DNA of 64,000 bases from Devosia sp. (GTDB taxonomy: Bacteria; Pseudomonadota; Alphaproteobacteria; Rhizobiales; Devosiaceae). Of this stretch, positions 51,732 to 59,708 are shown in pieces. The notes under the pieces are model-generated. The model was not told the DNA's origin. It did not search any database and saw only the letters and a program-made list of their open reading frames with translations. A program made the translations under genes and the position numbers. Position 1 is the first letter of the stretch. Each line of letters opens with the position of its first letter. The DNA is taken from the NCBI GenBank assembly GCA_015234425.1, contig JADGNE010000033.1, forward strand, positions 155,166 through 219,165, read 5' to 3'.

Positions 51732-51886
51732 CCATTCCCCCAAAACGGCAAACCTGTAAGGGCGCTAAGCCCCGATCTGGCCGAGCATATTGCACAAATT
51801 CAGCCAAACCCAACGCGTTTTCGGAAGCCTTCTGGCGGTTTGGTAAAGGGAGAGGCAGGGCGGCAACGCTCGCCCTGCCTCCAAAA

Positions 51887-52828
51887 TCACCAGCGGGTCA
51901 GCCCGAGAAGCTTTTCGCCCAGCGGCGTCAGCTTCGCCGTTTCGGCATTGTGCTTTTCCCACTCCCGCGGGTCGCCCGGAAAGGCATCGCGCCGCGGATG
52001 GTCCCGCTCGCGCCACAGGCGAATGCGTTCCTCGCGCTCTTCGGCGTTGTCGAACTCGGCCGGATGCATCGAAATATACTGCGCCATACGCACGCGGTTT
52101 TCGGAGTGATTGGGCCGCACACCATGGGCCAGGAGCGAATTGAAGATCATCAGATCGCCCGGCTCCATGTCGATATTGACGACGCTGAGGCCAGTCATGT
52201 CCGGATGCATCGGATCGCGATCGGCAGGCTGGGTTTTCACCCATTCGTCAAAATGCTCGAAGAGATAGGGCACGCACTGGAAGCCCCCGACGTCGCCATC
52301 CTGCTTTTTCAAACTGAGCACCGCCTGCACCCCAATCGGCGGCGGAACGATGGAGGTATCGACGTCCCAATGGATAAAACCGTTGGGATTGCCCTTTACC
52401 TTCTTGGGCGGATTAAGGTTAGCCCGGTCGATCGTCACCCACAGATCCTCGCGGTCCCAGATGTCGACGAACACATCGTAGATGCGCTGCTCCATCCGGT
52501 TGTCCCACAGATACTGGTGATTATAGATCTCCAGCATGCCGGTGCCGTTCAGCTCCTTCATGATGTGATCGCGCCGCTGCGGCGCATACCAGGTGGACTG
52601 GTCGTTCGGGTCCTTTTCGTCAAATTTCCAGAGCAGATCCGCAAGCCGTTCGACATTGGCCGCAGGCACCGCCTGCCGCACGATCACATAACCCTTGGTT
52701 GTCCACTGCTGCCAATCCGCCTCCGACAACACCCGCAGCGGCAGGCGCTTCTGAATATCCTTGAGCTGGACGGTTGCATTGGTGGTCGGATGGCTGTCGC
52801 GCTTCATCGCATTGGCCATGGTCTGCAT
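51887..52828 (-). CDS. Phytanoyl-CoA dioxygenase (PhyH) family protein
   Basis: A 313-residue Fe(II)/2-oxoglutarate-dependent dioxygenase-like protein. The metal triad is visible as HxD in GFIHWDVDTSIVPPP and a distal His in FNSLLAHGVRPNHSENRVRMAQYI, with the Arg for 2-oxoglutarate nearby. The start of the domain is WTTKGYVIVRQAVPAANVERLADLLW. The ATG at 52828 follows GGGAGAG; the frame is open further upstream. The substrate is unknown. The divergent AraC-family gene is the likely regulator. Confidence 0.9.
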   Translation of the reverse strand: MQTMANAMKRDSHPTTNATVQLKDIQKRLPLRVLSEADWQQWTTKGYVIVRQAVPAANVERLADLLWKFDEKDPNDQSTWYAPQRRDHIMKELNGTGMLEIYNHQYLWDNRMEQRIYDVFVDIWDREDLWVTIDRANLNPPKKVKGNPNGFIHWDVDTSIVPPPIGVQAVLSLKKQDGDVGGFQCVPYLFEHFDEWVKTQPADRDPMHPDMTGLSVVNIDMEPGDLMIFNSLLAHGVRPNHSENRVRMAQYISMHPAEFDNAEEREERIRLWRERDHPRRDAFPGDPREWEKHNAETAKLTPLGEKLLGLTRW

Positions 52829-52958
52829 GTCGGAACTCTCCCATGTCTCGCTCCCGATCATTCGGTAGCAGCACACTAGCGGGCCCGACGCGGCCGATGT
52901 TGTCGGCAACTTGCCAGTTCTGATACTATTCTGGCGTTAGCAAGCGGATAAGCGCCAG
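52829..52958. promoter_or_regulatory. Divergent promoter region, phyH / araC-type regulator
   Basis: This 130-base gap between two divergent genes holds both promoters. No clear operator repeat is evident. Confidence 0.4.
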
Positions 52959-53816
52959 ATGAAGCCCTATCTCGAAAAGCTCGCGGCGGCCGACGGCGCC
53001 TCCTGGGCCATGCTCAATCGCCGCCTGCCCGAAGGCATCCCCTTCCAGTGGCATCATCACCCGGAGATGGAGCTCACCCTCACGCTCAACTCCCGCGGCC
53101 AGCGCTTTATCGGCGATCACGCCGCTCCCTATGACCACGACGACCTGATCCTTGTCGGCGGCAATCTCCCTCACACCTGGGCTTCTACCGAGGCCATCGA
53201 CCCTACCCAGCCCCATGTTGCCCTTGTGCTCTGGTTCGGCCCCGACTGGCTTGAGCAGATGGCGGCGAATTCAGTCGAACTCGCCCCCTTGCGCGATCTC
53301 ATCACCCGCGCCCGCCACGGCCTCCACTTCCCCGCAGCCACCGCCAGCGCCCTGCGCCAGCGCTACGAGGCGCTGTTCGATCAGCCGCCGGAACAGCGTC
53401 TTTTCAGCCTGCTGGACCTGCTCCTCACCCTCGCTCGTGACCGGGACGCCACCGCGCTCTCCACCAGCAGCGCCGCCCCCGCCGATCAGACCAGTCGCGC
53501 CCGCATCGACCGCGTCCTCGCCCATATCCACGCCCATCACGCCGAACTGATCCGGCTAGACACCCTCGCCGATCTCGCCGCCCTTAGTGCCTCCGGCCTC
53601 CACCGCATGTTCTTGAAACACACCCAGACGACCATCTCGCAATATCTCATCCGCCTGCGCATCGCCGACGCCTGCGCCCGCCTCTCCTCCACCGACCAGC
53701 CGATTCAGCACATCGCCAACTCTGTCGGCTACGCATCCCTCGCCAACTTCAACCGCCATTTTCAAACCCTGCGCGGCATGACGCCGAGGGCGTATCGGGG
53801 ACGGTTCAGGGGGTGA
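52959..53816 (+). CDS. AraC-family transcriptional regulator with cupin sensor domain
   Basis: A 285-residue regulator. Residues about 20–95 form a cupin (FQWHHHPEMELTLTLNSRGQRFIGDHAAPYDHDDLILVGGNLPHTW) that likely binds a small molecule. The C-terminal 100 residues contain two AraC helix-turn-helix motifs (LADLAALSASGLHRMFLKHTQTTISQYLIRLRI and IQHIANSVGYASLANFNRHFQTLRGMTPRAYR). It probably controls the divergent PhyH gene. The ligand is unknown. Confidence 0.93.
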   Translation: MKPYLEKLAAADGASWAMLNRRLPEGIPFQWHHHPEMELTLTLNSRGQRFIGDHAAPYDHDDLILVGGNLPHTWASTEAIDPTQPHVALVLWFGPDWLEQMAANSVELAPLRDLITRARHGLHFPAATASALRQRYEALFDQPPEQRLFSLLDLLLTLARDRDATALSTSSAAPADQTSRARIDRVLAHIHAHHAELIRLDTLADLAALSASGLHRMFLKHTQTTISQYLIRLRIADACARLSSTDQPIQHIANSVGYASLANFNRHFQTLRGMTPRAYRGRFRG

Positions 53817-53828
53817 GTGAATAAAAAA

Positions 53829-53853
53829 CCGGCCCCGACAGTGTCGGAGCCGG
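53829..53853. terminator. Bidirectional terminator between araC-type gene and ettA
   Basis: CCGGCcCCGACA and TGTCGGaGCCGG form a long stem. On the minus strand, for ettA, a TTTTTTATTC run follows. Confidence 0.85.
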
Positions 53854-53880
53854 CCAGAATTCGTTTCAACACAAAACTGC

Positions 53881-55536
53881 TTAGCGGGTCAGCGGCTTAT
53901 ACGTTGCGCGCTTCGGGTTGACCGCGTCGGCGCCGAGACGGCGGACCTTGTCGGCCTCGTAGTCCTGGAAGTTGCCTTCGAACCATTCCACGTGGCTGTC
54001 GCCTTCAAAGGCCAGCATGTGGGTCGCCAGACGATCGAGGAACATGCGATCGTGGCTGATGATAACGGCGCAACCGGCGAATTCCTCGAGCGCCTCTTCG
54101 AGCGCGGCAAGGGTTTCGGTGTCGAGGTCGTTGGTCGGTTCGTCGAGGAGGAGGACGTTCGAGCCGGCCTTGAGCATCTTGGCAAGGTGCACGCGGTTAC
54201 GCTGACCACCCGAAAGATTGCCGACCTTCTGCTGCTGGTCCCCGCCCTTGAAGTTGAAGGTCGAGGTATACGCACGAGAATTCATCTCGCGCTTGCCGAG
54301 CATCAGCACATCGTCGCCGCCGGAGATTTCTTCCCAGACGGTCTTGTTCGGATCGAGGGAGTCGCGGCTCTGGTCGACATAGCCGAGGTGCACGTTCTCG
54401 GCCACGGTGATGGTGCCCGAATCCGGCTTTTCCTGACCGGTCAGCATCTTGAAGAGCGTGGTCTTGCCGGCGCCGTTCGGGCCGATGATGCCCACGATAC
54501 CACCCGGCGGCAGCTTGAACGAGAGATTGTCGATCAGCAGGCGATCGCCGAAGGACTTCGACACGCCTTCCACAGTGATCACGTTCTGGCCGAGGCGTTC
54601 GCCCGGCGGAATGATGATCTGGGCGGTATGCGACATGGTACGGGCGTCGTTGAGCTTGACCAGTTCGTCATAGGCCTTGATACGTGCCTTGGACTTGGAC
54701 TGGCGTGCCTGAGGCGACATGCCCATCCATTCCTTTTCACGTTCCAGCACCTTTGCGCGGGCCGCATCTTCGCTCTTTTCCTGCGCAAAGCGCTTGGCCT
54801 TGGCATCGAGGTAAGCGGAGTAATTGCCCTCGTAGGGAACGCCGCGGCCGCGATCGAGCTCGAGGATCCAGCCGGTGACGTTATCCAGGAAGTAGCGATC
54901 GTGGGTGATGATGAGCACGGCGCCTTCGAATTCACGCAGATGGCGTTCGAGCCATGCGGTGGTTTCGGCGTCGAGATGGTTGGTCGGTTCGTCGAGCAGC
55001 AGCAGGTCAGGCTTGCTGAGCAGCAGCGCGCAGAGCGCGACGCGACGCTTTTCACCGCCCGAGAGGTTCTCGACCGAAGAATCGCCCGGAGGGCAACCGA
55101 GGGCTTCCATCGCCACTTCGACCTGGGATTCGAGATCCCACAGGTTCTGGCTGTCGATGACATCCTGGAGCTTGGCCGCTTCGTCAGCGGTCTCGTCCGA
55201 ATAGTCCATCATCAGCTCGTTGTAGCGATCGATGACGGCCTTCTTCTCCTTGACGCCGAGCATGACATTGCCCAGCACGTCGAGGTTCGGATCAAGCTGC
55301 GGTTCCTGCGCCAGATAGCCGATCTTGGCGCCATCGGCAGCCCAGGCTTCACCGGTGAACTCGGTGTCGATGCCGGCCATGATCTTGAGCAGGGTCGACT
55401 TACCCGAGCCGTTCGGGCCCAGGATGCCGATCTTGGCATCGGGGTAGAAAGACAGATGGATATTATCCAGCACCTTTTTGCCGCCGGCATAAGCCTTCGA
55501 CATTCCGTGCATGTGATAAATAAACTGGCGCGCCAT
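53881..55536 (-). CDS. ettA: Energy-dependent translational throttle protein EttA
   Basis: A 551-residue soluble ABC-F ATPase that binds the ribosomal E site and gates entry into elongation depending on the ATP/ADP ratio. Two ABC domains are complete: Walker A GPNGSGKSTLLK and GPNGAGKTTLFK, signatures VENLSGGEKRRVAL and VGNLSGGQRNRVHL, and Walker B LLLLDEPTNHLDAE and VLLLDEPTNDLDTE. The arm motif and the interdomain linker (PtIM; REKEWMGMSPQARQSKSKARI) match EttA rather than Uup. The ATG at 55536 follows AAGAGGCAAGGA. Confidence 0.97.
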   Translation of the reverse strand: MARQFIYHMHGMSKAYAGGKKVLDNIHLSFYPDAKIGILGPNGSGKSTLLKIMAGIDTEFTGEAWAADGAKIGYLAQEPQLDPNLDVLGNVMLGVKEKKAVIDRYNELMMDYSDETADEAAKLQDVIDSQNLWDLESQVEVAMEALGCPPGDSSVENLSGGEKRRVALCALLLSKPDLLLLDEPTNHLDAETTAWLERHLREFEGAVLIITHDRYFLDNVTGWILELDRGRGVPYEGNYSAYLDAKAKRFAQEKSEDAARAKVLEREKEWMGMSPQARQSKSKARIKAYDELVKLNDARTMSHTAQIIIPPGERLGQNVITVEGVSKSFGDRLLIDNLSFKLPPGGIVGIIGPNGAGKTTLFKMLTGQEKPDSGTITVAENVHLGYVDQSRDSLDPNKTVWEEISGGDDVLMLGKREMNSRAYTSTFNFKGGDQQQKVGNLSGGQRNRVHLAKMLKAGSNVLLLDEPTNDLDTETLAALEEALEEFAGCAVIISHDRMFLDRLATHMLAFEGDSHVEWFEGNFQDYEADKVRRLGADAVNPKRATYKPLTR

Positions 55537-55747
55537 TGCGTCCTTGCCTCTTATGCGTAACGGGAGTTGGCCGTCTATGTAGGCCATGCCGCACAAGGGA
55601 GCAACGGCTGGCCGTCACTGCGGCCCCATGATCCCGCACAATCGGCTGAAATGTCGCGTCGGCGCGTTATAATGCACCCTGCCCCGCCGGAGGGGAACCA
55701 AGTCTATCCCGTGTTAGTTTTCCGGGTTGCTTGGGGAGACCTCCAAA
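55537..55747. promoter_or_regulatory. Divergent intergenic region ettA / permease
   Basis: These 211 bases hold both promoters. No small ORF with a ribosome site, repeat or RNA structure was evident. Confidence 0.35.
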
Positions 55748-57916
55748 TTGAACACATATCCTGAAATTGTGCCGGTTCCACGCCGGCGCCTCAATGCATT
55801 CGAAGCCATTGCCACCTTTGCTATAACTGCGACCCTGCTCTATCTCGGTGCAGGGATTTTTGTGCCGCTGGTTCTGGCCATTCTTCTGGCCTTTGCCCTC
55901 AATCCGCTCGTCAGCTGGATGAACCGGCGCCTCCACCTGCCCGATCCGGTTGCCGTTATCCTTGCGGTGCTGATCGCCGTGGCCGCCCTCGCCGGCTTTG
56001 CCGTCATGGCCGGATTGCAGATTGCCAACCTGGTGCAGGAACTCCCTGGCTACCGCTCCATCATGCAGACCAAGATCGAGGGCCTGCAGGAACAGTTCGG
56101 CGGCATGACCTGGCTCGACCAGATCACCGGCATGATGTCGAGCCTCGGGGATGGTTTTAACGGCGACTCCACTGGCGCGCCCGCAGAACCGGGCCAGATG
56201 CGCCCGATCCCCGTCACCATTTCAAACGACATCGGGCCACTGGCGGTGATCACTTCGGTCATGGGCTCCATTGTCGGCCCCATCGCCACCGCCGCCATCG
56301 TCACCGTCTTTCTGATTTTCCTGCTGATGGGCCGCGCCGACATGCAGGAGCGTTTCATTCGCCTCGTCAGCGCCGGCCGCTATTCGCTGACCAACCTTGC
56401 CATTTCCGACGCCAGCAGGCGTGTCGGCCGCTATCTCATCATCCAGCTGATGGTGAACACAACCTACGGCATCATCTTCGGCATTGGCCTCTGGCTGATC
56501 GGTGTGCCGAGCGCTCCGCTCTGGGGCCTCCTGATCATTCTGTTCCGCTATATTCCCTTCGTTGGCGCGCTCATCATCGCCATCGTGCCCTTTACCCTGA
56601 CCTTCGCCGTCGATCCCGGCTGGAACATGCTGCTGATGGCGGTCGGGCTCTTCGTCGTCATCGACCTCACTACGGCCAACGTCATCGAGCCGCGCCTTTA
56701 CGGCTCCAGCACCGGCGTCTCGCCTATCGCCATCCTGCTTTCGGCCATGTTCTGGGCGACCCTCTGGGGGCCGGTCGGCCTCATCCTTGCCACGCCCATG
56801 ACTGTGGTTCTTGTGGTTGTCGGACGCCACCTGCCCCAGTTCCAGTTCCTCGAGACCCTTCTCGGCAGCGAGCCGGTGCTCTCGACCCATGAGCGGCTGT
56901 ACCAGCGCATGCTCAACGGCAAGACCGAGGACGCCATCGATCTCTCCGAGGATTATCTCGAAGAGCACGACCGCGAAAAATGGGTCGATGATGTCATGCT
57001 CCCCGCCCTGCGCATGGCCACGGCAGAGCTGCCGGATCGCCCCGAATCCGTGCCGCAGCGCCGCCAGCTCATCGCCACTTTCGAGGCCGTTCTCAACAAT
57101 GTCGTCGAGCCGGTCTGGCAGGACGAGGCCCCGATCATGCTCATCGGCGGCCGCACCGAAATCGACGAGGCCGCGGCCCGCCTGCTCGGCATGAAGCTGC
57201 TCGACGACAAGCTCGGCGTCTCGGTCCTCCCCCCCGGCGCTATCCGCCAGGAAGCCATCGGCCGGCTCGAACTCGAACCCGTGCACACCGTGGTCCTGAT
57301 GTTCATGGGCGCCGACATCCGTGCCCAGTGCCGCTATGTCGCCCGGCGCATCCGACGCATGGACCCCGAGGTCCGCATCGCCGTCGTCCTGCTCAACGCA
57401 GCGGCCGGCGAGGAAACGGCTGATCTCCTCCATGTCGACGCCCTCTACCGCGACCTCGACAAGGCGGCTGACGCCATCAAGGCCGCCCAGGCCCCCGTCA
57501 AGAACCGCCAGGCCATCAAGGCCCAGCCCTTCGCCGGGCTCGGTCGCGGCGACGACGCCCTGGGCAATGCCCTTGACGCCATCGCCGATGAATTCGACGT
57601 CCCCGTTGCGCTCATCAATCTCACCGACGATGAGCGTCACCTCGAGGACGAAGACGCGGCAGAGCTCACCCGCATGGCCGTCGAAAAGGGCGATGTGCTG
57701 GTGATCCATAACTCCCAGTCGGACAGTATCGACGGGGACAACGCCTATCTCGTTACCAACGGTATCGACTTCTTCGCCGCCGCGCCGCTGGTGCTGGCAG
57801 ACGGGTCAGTTGTCGGCGTTCTGGCCCTCCAGGACTACGAACAGCATGAGTTCTCCGAGGCGGATATCGCCCGGCTCAAGGCCAAGGCCGACGAGCTGGT
57901 CGTCAAGTTCGGCTGA
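55748..57916 (+). CDS. AI-2E/PerM-type permease with long cytoplasmic tail
   Basis: A 722-residue membrane protein. Residues 1–370 are an AI-2E (PerM/TqsA) family permease with about eight membrane segments (ATFAITATLLYLGAGIFVPLVLAILLAFAL; PSAPLWGLLIILFRYIPFVGALIIAIVPFTL; LWGPVGLILATPMTVVLVVVG). After residue 380 come two soluble regions: one with Rossmann-like pattern (IMLIGGRTEIDEAAARLLGMKLLD; VHTVVLMFMGADIRAQCRYVARRIRRMDPEVRIAVVLLNAA) and a C-terminal GAF-like region (FDVPVALINLTDDERHL; ADGSVVGVLALQDYEQHEFSEADIARL). The start is TTG, nine bases after GGGGAG. Transport substrate and tail role are unknown. Confidence 0.88.
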   Translation: MNTYPEIVPVPRRRLNAFEAIATFAITATLLYLGAGIFVPLVLAILLAFALNPLVSWMNRRLHLPDPVAVILAVLIAVAALAGFAVMAGLQIANLVQELPGYRSIMQTKIEGLQEQFGGMTWLDQITGMMSSLGDGFNGDSTGAPAEPGQMRPIPVTISNDIGPLAVITSVMGSIVGPIATAAIVTVFLIFLLMGRADMQERFIRLVSAGRYSLTNLAISDASRRVGRYLIIQLMVNTTYGIIFGIGLWLIGVPSAPLWGLLIILFRYIPFVGALIIAIVPFTLTFAVDPGWNMLLMAVGLFVVIDLTTANVIEPRLYGSSTGVSPIAILLSAMFWATLWGPVGLILATPMTVVLVVVGRHLPQFQFLETLLGSEPVLSTHERLYQRMLNGKTEDAIDLSEDYLEEHDREKWVDDVMLPALRMATAELPDRPESVPQRRQLIATFEAVLNNVVEPVWQDEAPIMLIGGRTEIDEAAARLLGMKLLDDKLGVSVLPPGAIRQEAIGRLELEPVHTVVLMFMGADIRAQCRYVARRIRRMDPEVRIAVVLLNAAAGEETADLLHVDALYRDLDKAADAIKAAQAPVKNRQAIKAQPFAGLGRGDDALGNALDAIADEFDVPVALINLTDDERHLEDEDAAELTRMAVEKGDVLVIHNSQSDSIDGDNAYLVTNGIDFFAAAPLVLADGSVVGVLALQDYEQHEFSEADIARLKAKADELVVKFG

Positions 57917-57938
57917 TTTCCGCCCCCCTGCGCAATGC

Positions 57939-57965
57939 AACACCTCCTCGTTTCGGGGAGGTGTT
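57939..57965 (+). terminator. Terminator of the permease gene
   Basis: AACACCTCC and GGAGGTGTT form a 9-bp stem followed by TGCTTGTGTG, 22 bases after the stop. Confidence 0.7.
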
Positions 57966-58019
57966 TGCTTGTGTGATCAGCCCATCGCCACCGGCCACCA
58001 GCTCAAGGCTTCCGCCATG

Positions 58020-59606
58020 TCACTCTGCGGCAACGGTAATGGAGGATCGCCCGTCGGCGATGACCCGGTCGCGGCCCATTTTCTTGGCCACGTAAAGCCT
58101 GCGGTCTGCCTCGGCGAGAAGCGGGCTGCCTGAAAGCACGCCCGAATGCGCCAACCCGATACTGACGGTAACGCTGAGGCCCGGTGCGAGATCGGCAAAG
58201 GAAGTGGTGCGGATCGTATCGACGAGGCGTTGGCAAATCGGCTCGGCATGTTCGAGCCCAAGCCTGTCGAAGACGAGGCCAAACTCCTCTCCGCCGAAGC
58301 GGAAGGCCCTCAGGGAGGGATCGAACCGGTGAAGGATATTGGCGATCCGGATCAGCACCTTGTCTCCCACAAGGTGGGAGTAGCTGTCATTGACCTGCTT
58401 GAAATAGTCGATATCGAGGATGCCAACGACGCCCTCGCGATGCGCCAGCCCGGCAAAAGCTTGGTCGAACGCGCGGCGGTTGGGGATGCCGGTCAGGCCA
58501 TCCTCTCCCGCCTGTATCTCGAGCGCCGCCGCTCTCTCCCTCAGCTTGTCGTTCTCCAGCTGTCGATCAAGCGCATGGGCGCGGCGGCGCGACGTCTCGC
58601 CATGATCGGCCATGACCGCGTCATGATAGGCGCGGTGATAATTATAGGCGTCCTCGTAACTCCCCGTCTTGGCGCTGACATCCGCCAGGCGCTTGAGCGT
58701 ATTGATCTTTCCGTCGTGATTGGCGACTGTGAACACAACTTCACGAGCCTCCAGCATCAACTCCATCACCTTGTGGTAGTCACCCATATGGGCGTGGATA
58801 TCGCTCTTGCTGCAGAGGTAATGGACGCGTTCGCGCGGACCGAGTTCGGTCACGAGCGTCTCATATTCCTCGATGCAGACCTGTGACAGCGTCAGCTCAC
58901 CGCAGGCGGCGTACATTTCCGCCGCGTTCGCCAGCGCGACGCGCAGGTTCCAGAGGTCACCGATTGCGCGGGCAGCGTCAGCACCCTTGTGGCTGGCCGC
59001 CGCCGCCGCACAGAGAAGCTTGTCAGCCGCCTCGCGGTCCGTCCCTGCTAGTTGCTCACTGAGGAACAGCTTGGCGTAACCTTGATTGATATGGGTCAGT
59101 GCCACCGTGCTGCCGTCGCCTGACTGAGCGGCAAGGGCCATGGCATCATCAAGCACCGACAGCGCCAGCGTCATCTCGTGACAGATCACCAGAGCCACCG
59201 CCTTGCAGTTCATGGCGAAGGCATTGAGCGCCTTGTCGTCGGTTCGCGCCGCAATGACGGCGGCTTCCGAGGCACTTTCAAAGGCCAGGTCGCTCAATCC
59301 GGCTTCAGCCAACAGCCATGAATAGACCGCAAGAGACAGCGCATGCCTCCAGTGATCGTCCCGCCCGGCGTAAAAATTGCGGGCCTCATGGGCGGCCGCC
59401 AGGCCCTCGTCGCAATAGCCCAGCTGCAGACAGAACCAGCCTATGCAGCGATTGGCCTCGGCGAGGGCGCGCAGATCACCAGTCCGCAGAGCCTCATCGC
59501 GGATGGACCGCGCTTCGACCAGCCCGTCGCTGGACTTGCCAATACGCCCGTTCTCCCAACAGGCCATGGCTCGTTTGACAAGGATCGTGTCGTCGCCAGA
59601 AGTCAC
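58020..59606 (-). CDS. Soluble diguanylate cyclase with TPR-like sensor region
   Basis: A 528-residue protein predicted to make cyclic-di-GMP in the cytoplasm. Residues 1–350 are TPR-like helical repeats (ALAEANRCIGWFCLQLGYCDEGLAAAHEARNFYAG; NTLKRLADVSAKTGSYEDAYNYHRAYHDAV) with no membrane segment. The GGDEF domain has DGLTGIPNRRAFDQAF, ILDIDYFKQVNDSYSHLVGDKVL and active GGEEF. The position five residues upstream of GGEEF does not read RxxD (SLRAFRFGGEEF), so the I-site is absent and product inhibition may be lost. GTG start with GGGGAGAGG upstream. Confidence 0.92.
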   Translation of the reverse strand: MTSGDDTILVKRAMACWENGRIGKSSDGLVEARSIRDEALRTGDLRALAEANRCIGWFCLQLGYCDEGLAAAHEARNFYAGRDDHWRHALSLAVYSWLLAEAGLSDLAFESASEAAVIAARTDDKALNAFAMNCKAVALVICHEMTLALSVLDDAMALAAQSGDGSTVALTHINQGYAKLFLSEQLAGTDREAADKLLCAAAAASHKGADAARAIGDLWNLRVALANAAEMYAACGELTLSQVCIEEYETLVTELGPRERVHYLCSKSDIHAHMGDYHKVMELMLEAREVVFTVANHDGKINTLKRLADVSAKTGSYEDAYNYHRAYHDAVMADHGETSRRRAHALDRQLENDKLRERAAALEIQAGEDGLTGIPNRRAFDQAFAGLAHREGVVGILDIDYFKQVNDSYSHLVGDKVLIRIANILHRFDPSLRAFRFGGEEFGLVFDRLGLEHAEPICQRLVDTIRTTSFADLAPGLSVTVSIGLAHSGVLSGSPLLAEADRRLYVAKKMGRDRVIADGRSSITVAAE

Positions 59607-59708
59607 TCGCCTCTCCCCTCAAGAGAGATTTAACGCGTCATCTAATCAAAAGGCAAAGTCCACACCACTTCCTTGCGATCAATATTAATCGACAGGAGCT
59701 AATATTGT

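Noticed and set aside
53992-55560. Long plus-strand frame opposite ettA
   Set aside because: Shadow of the conserved ABC-F gene.
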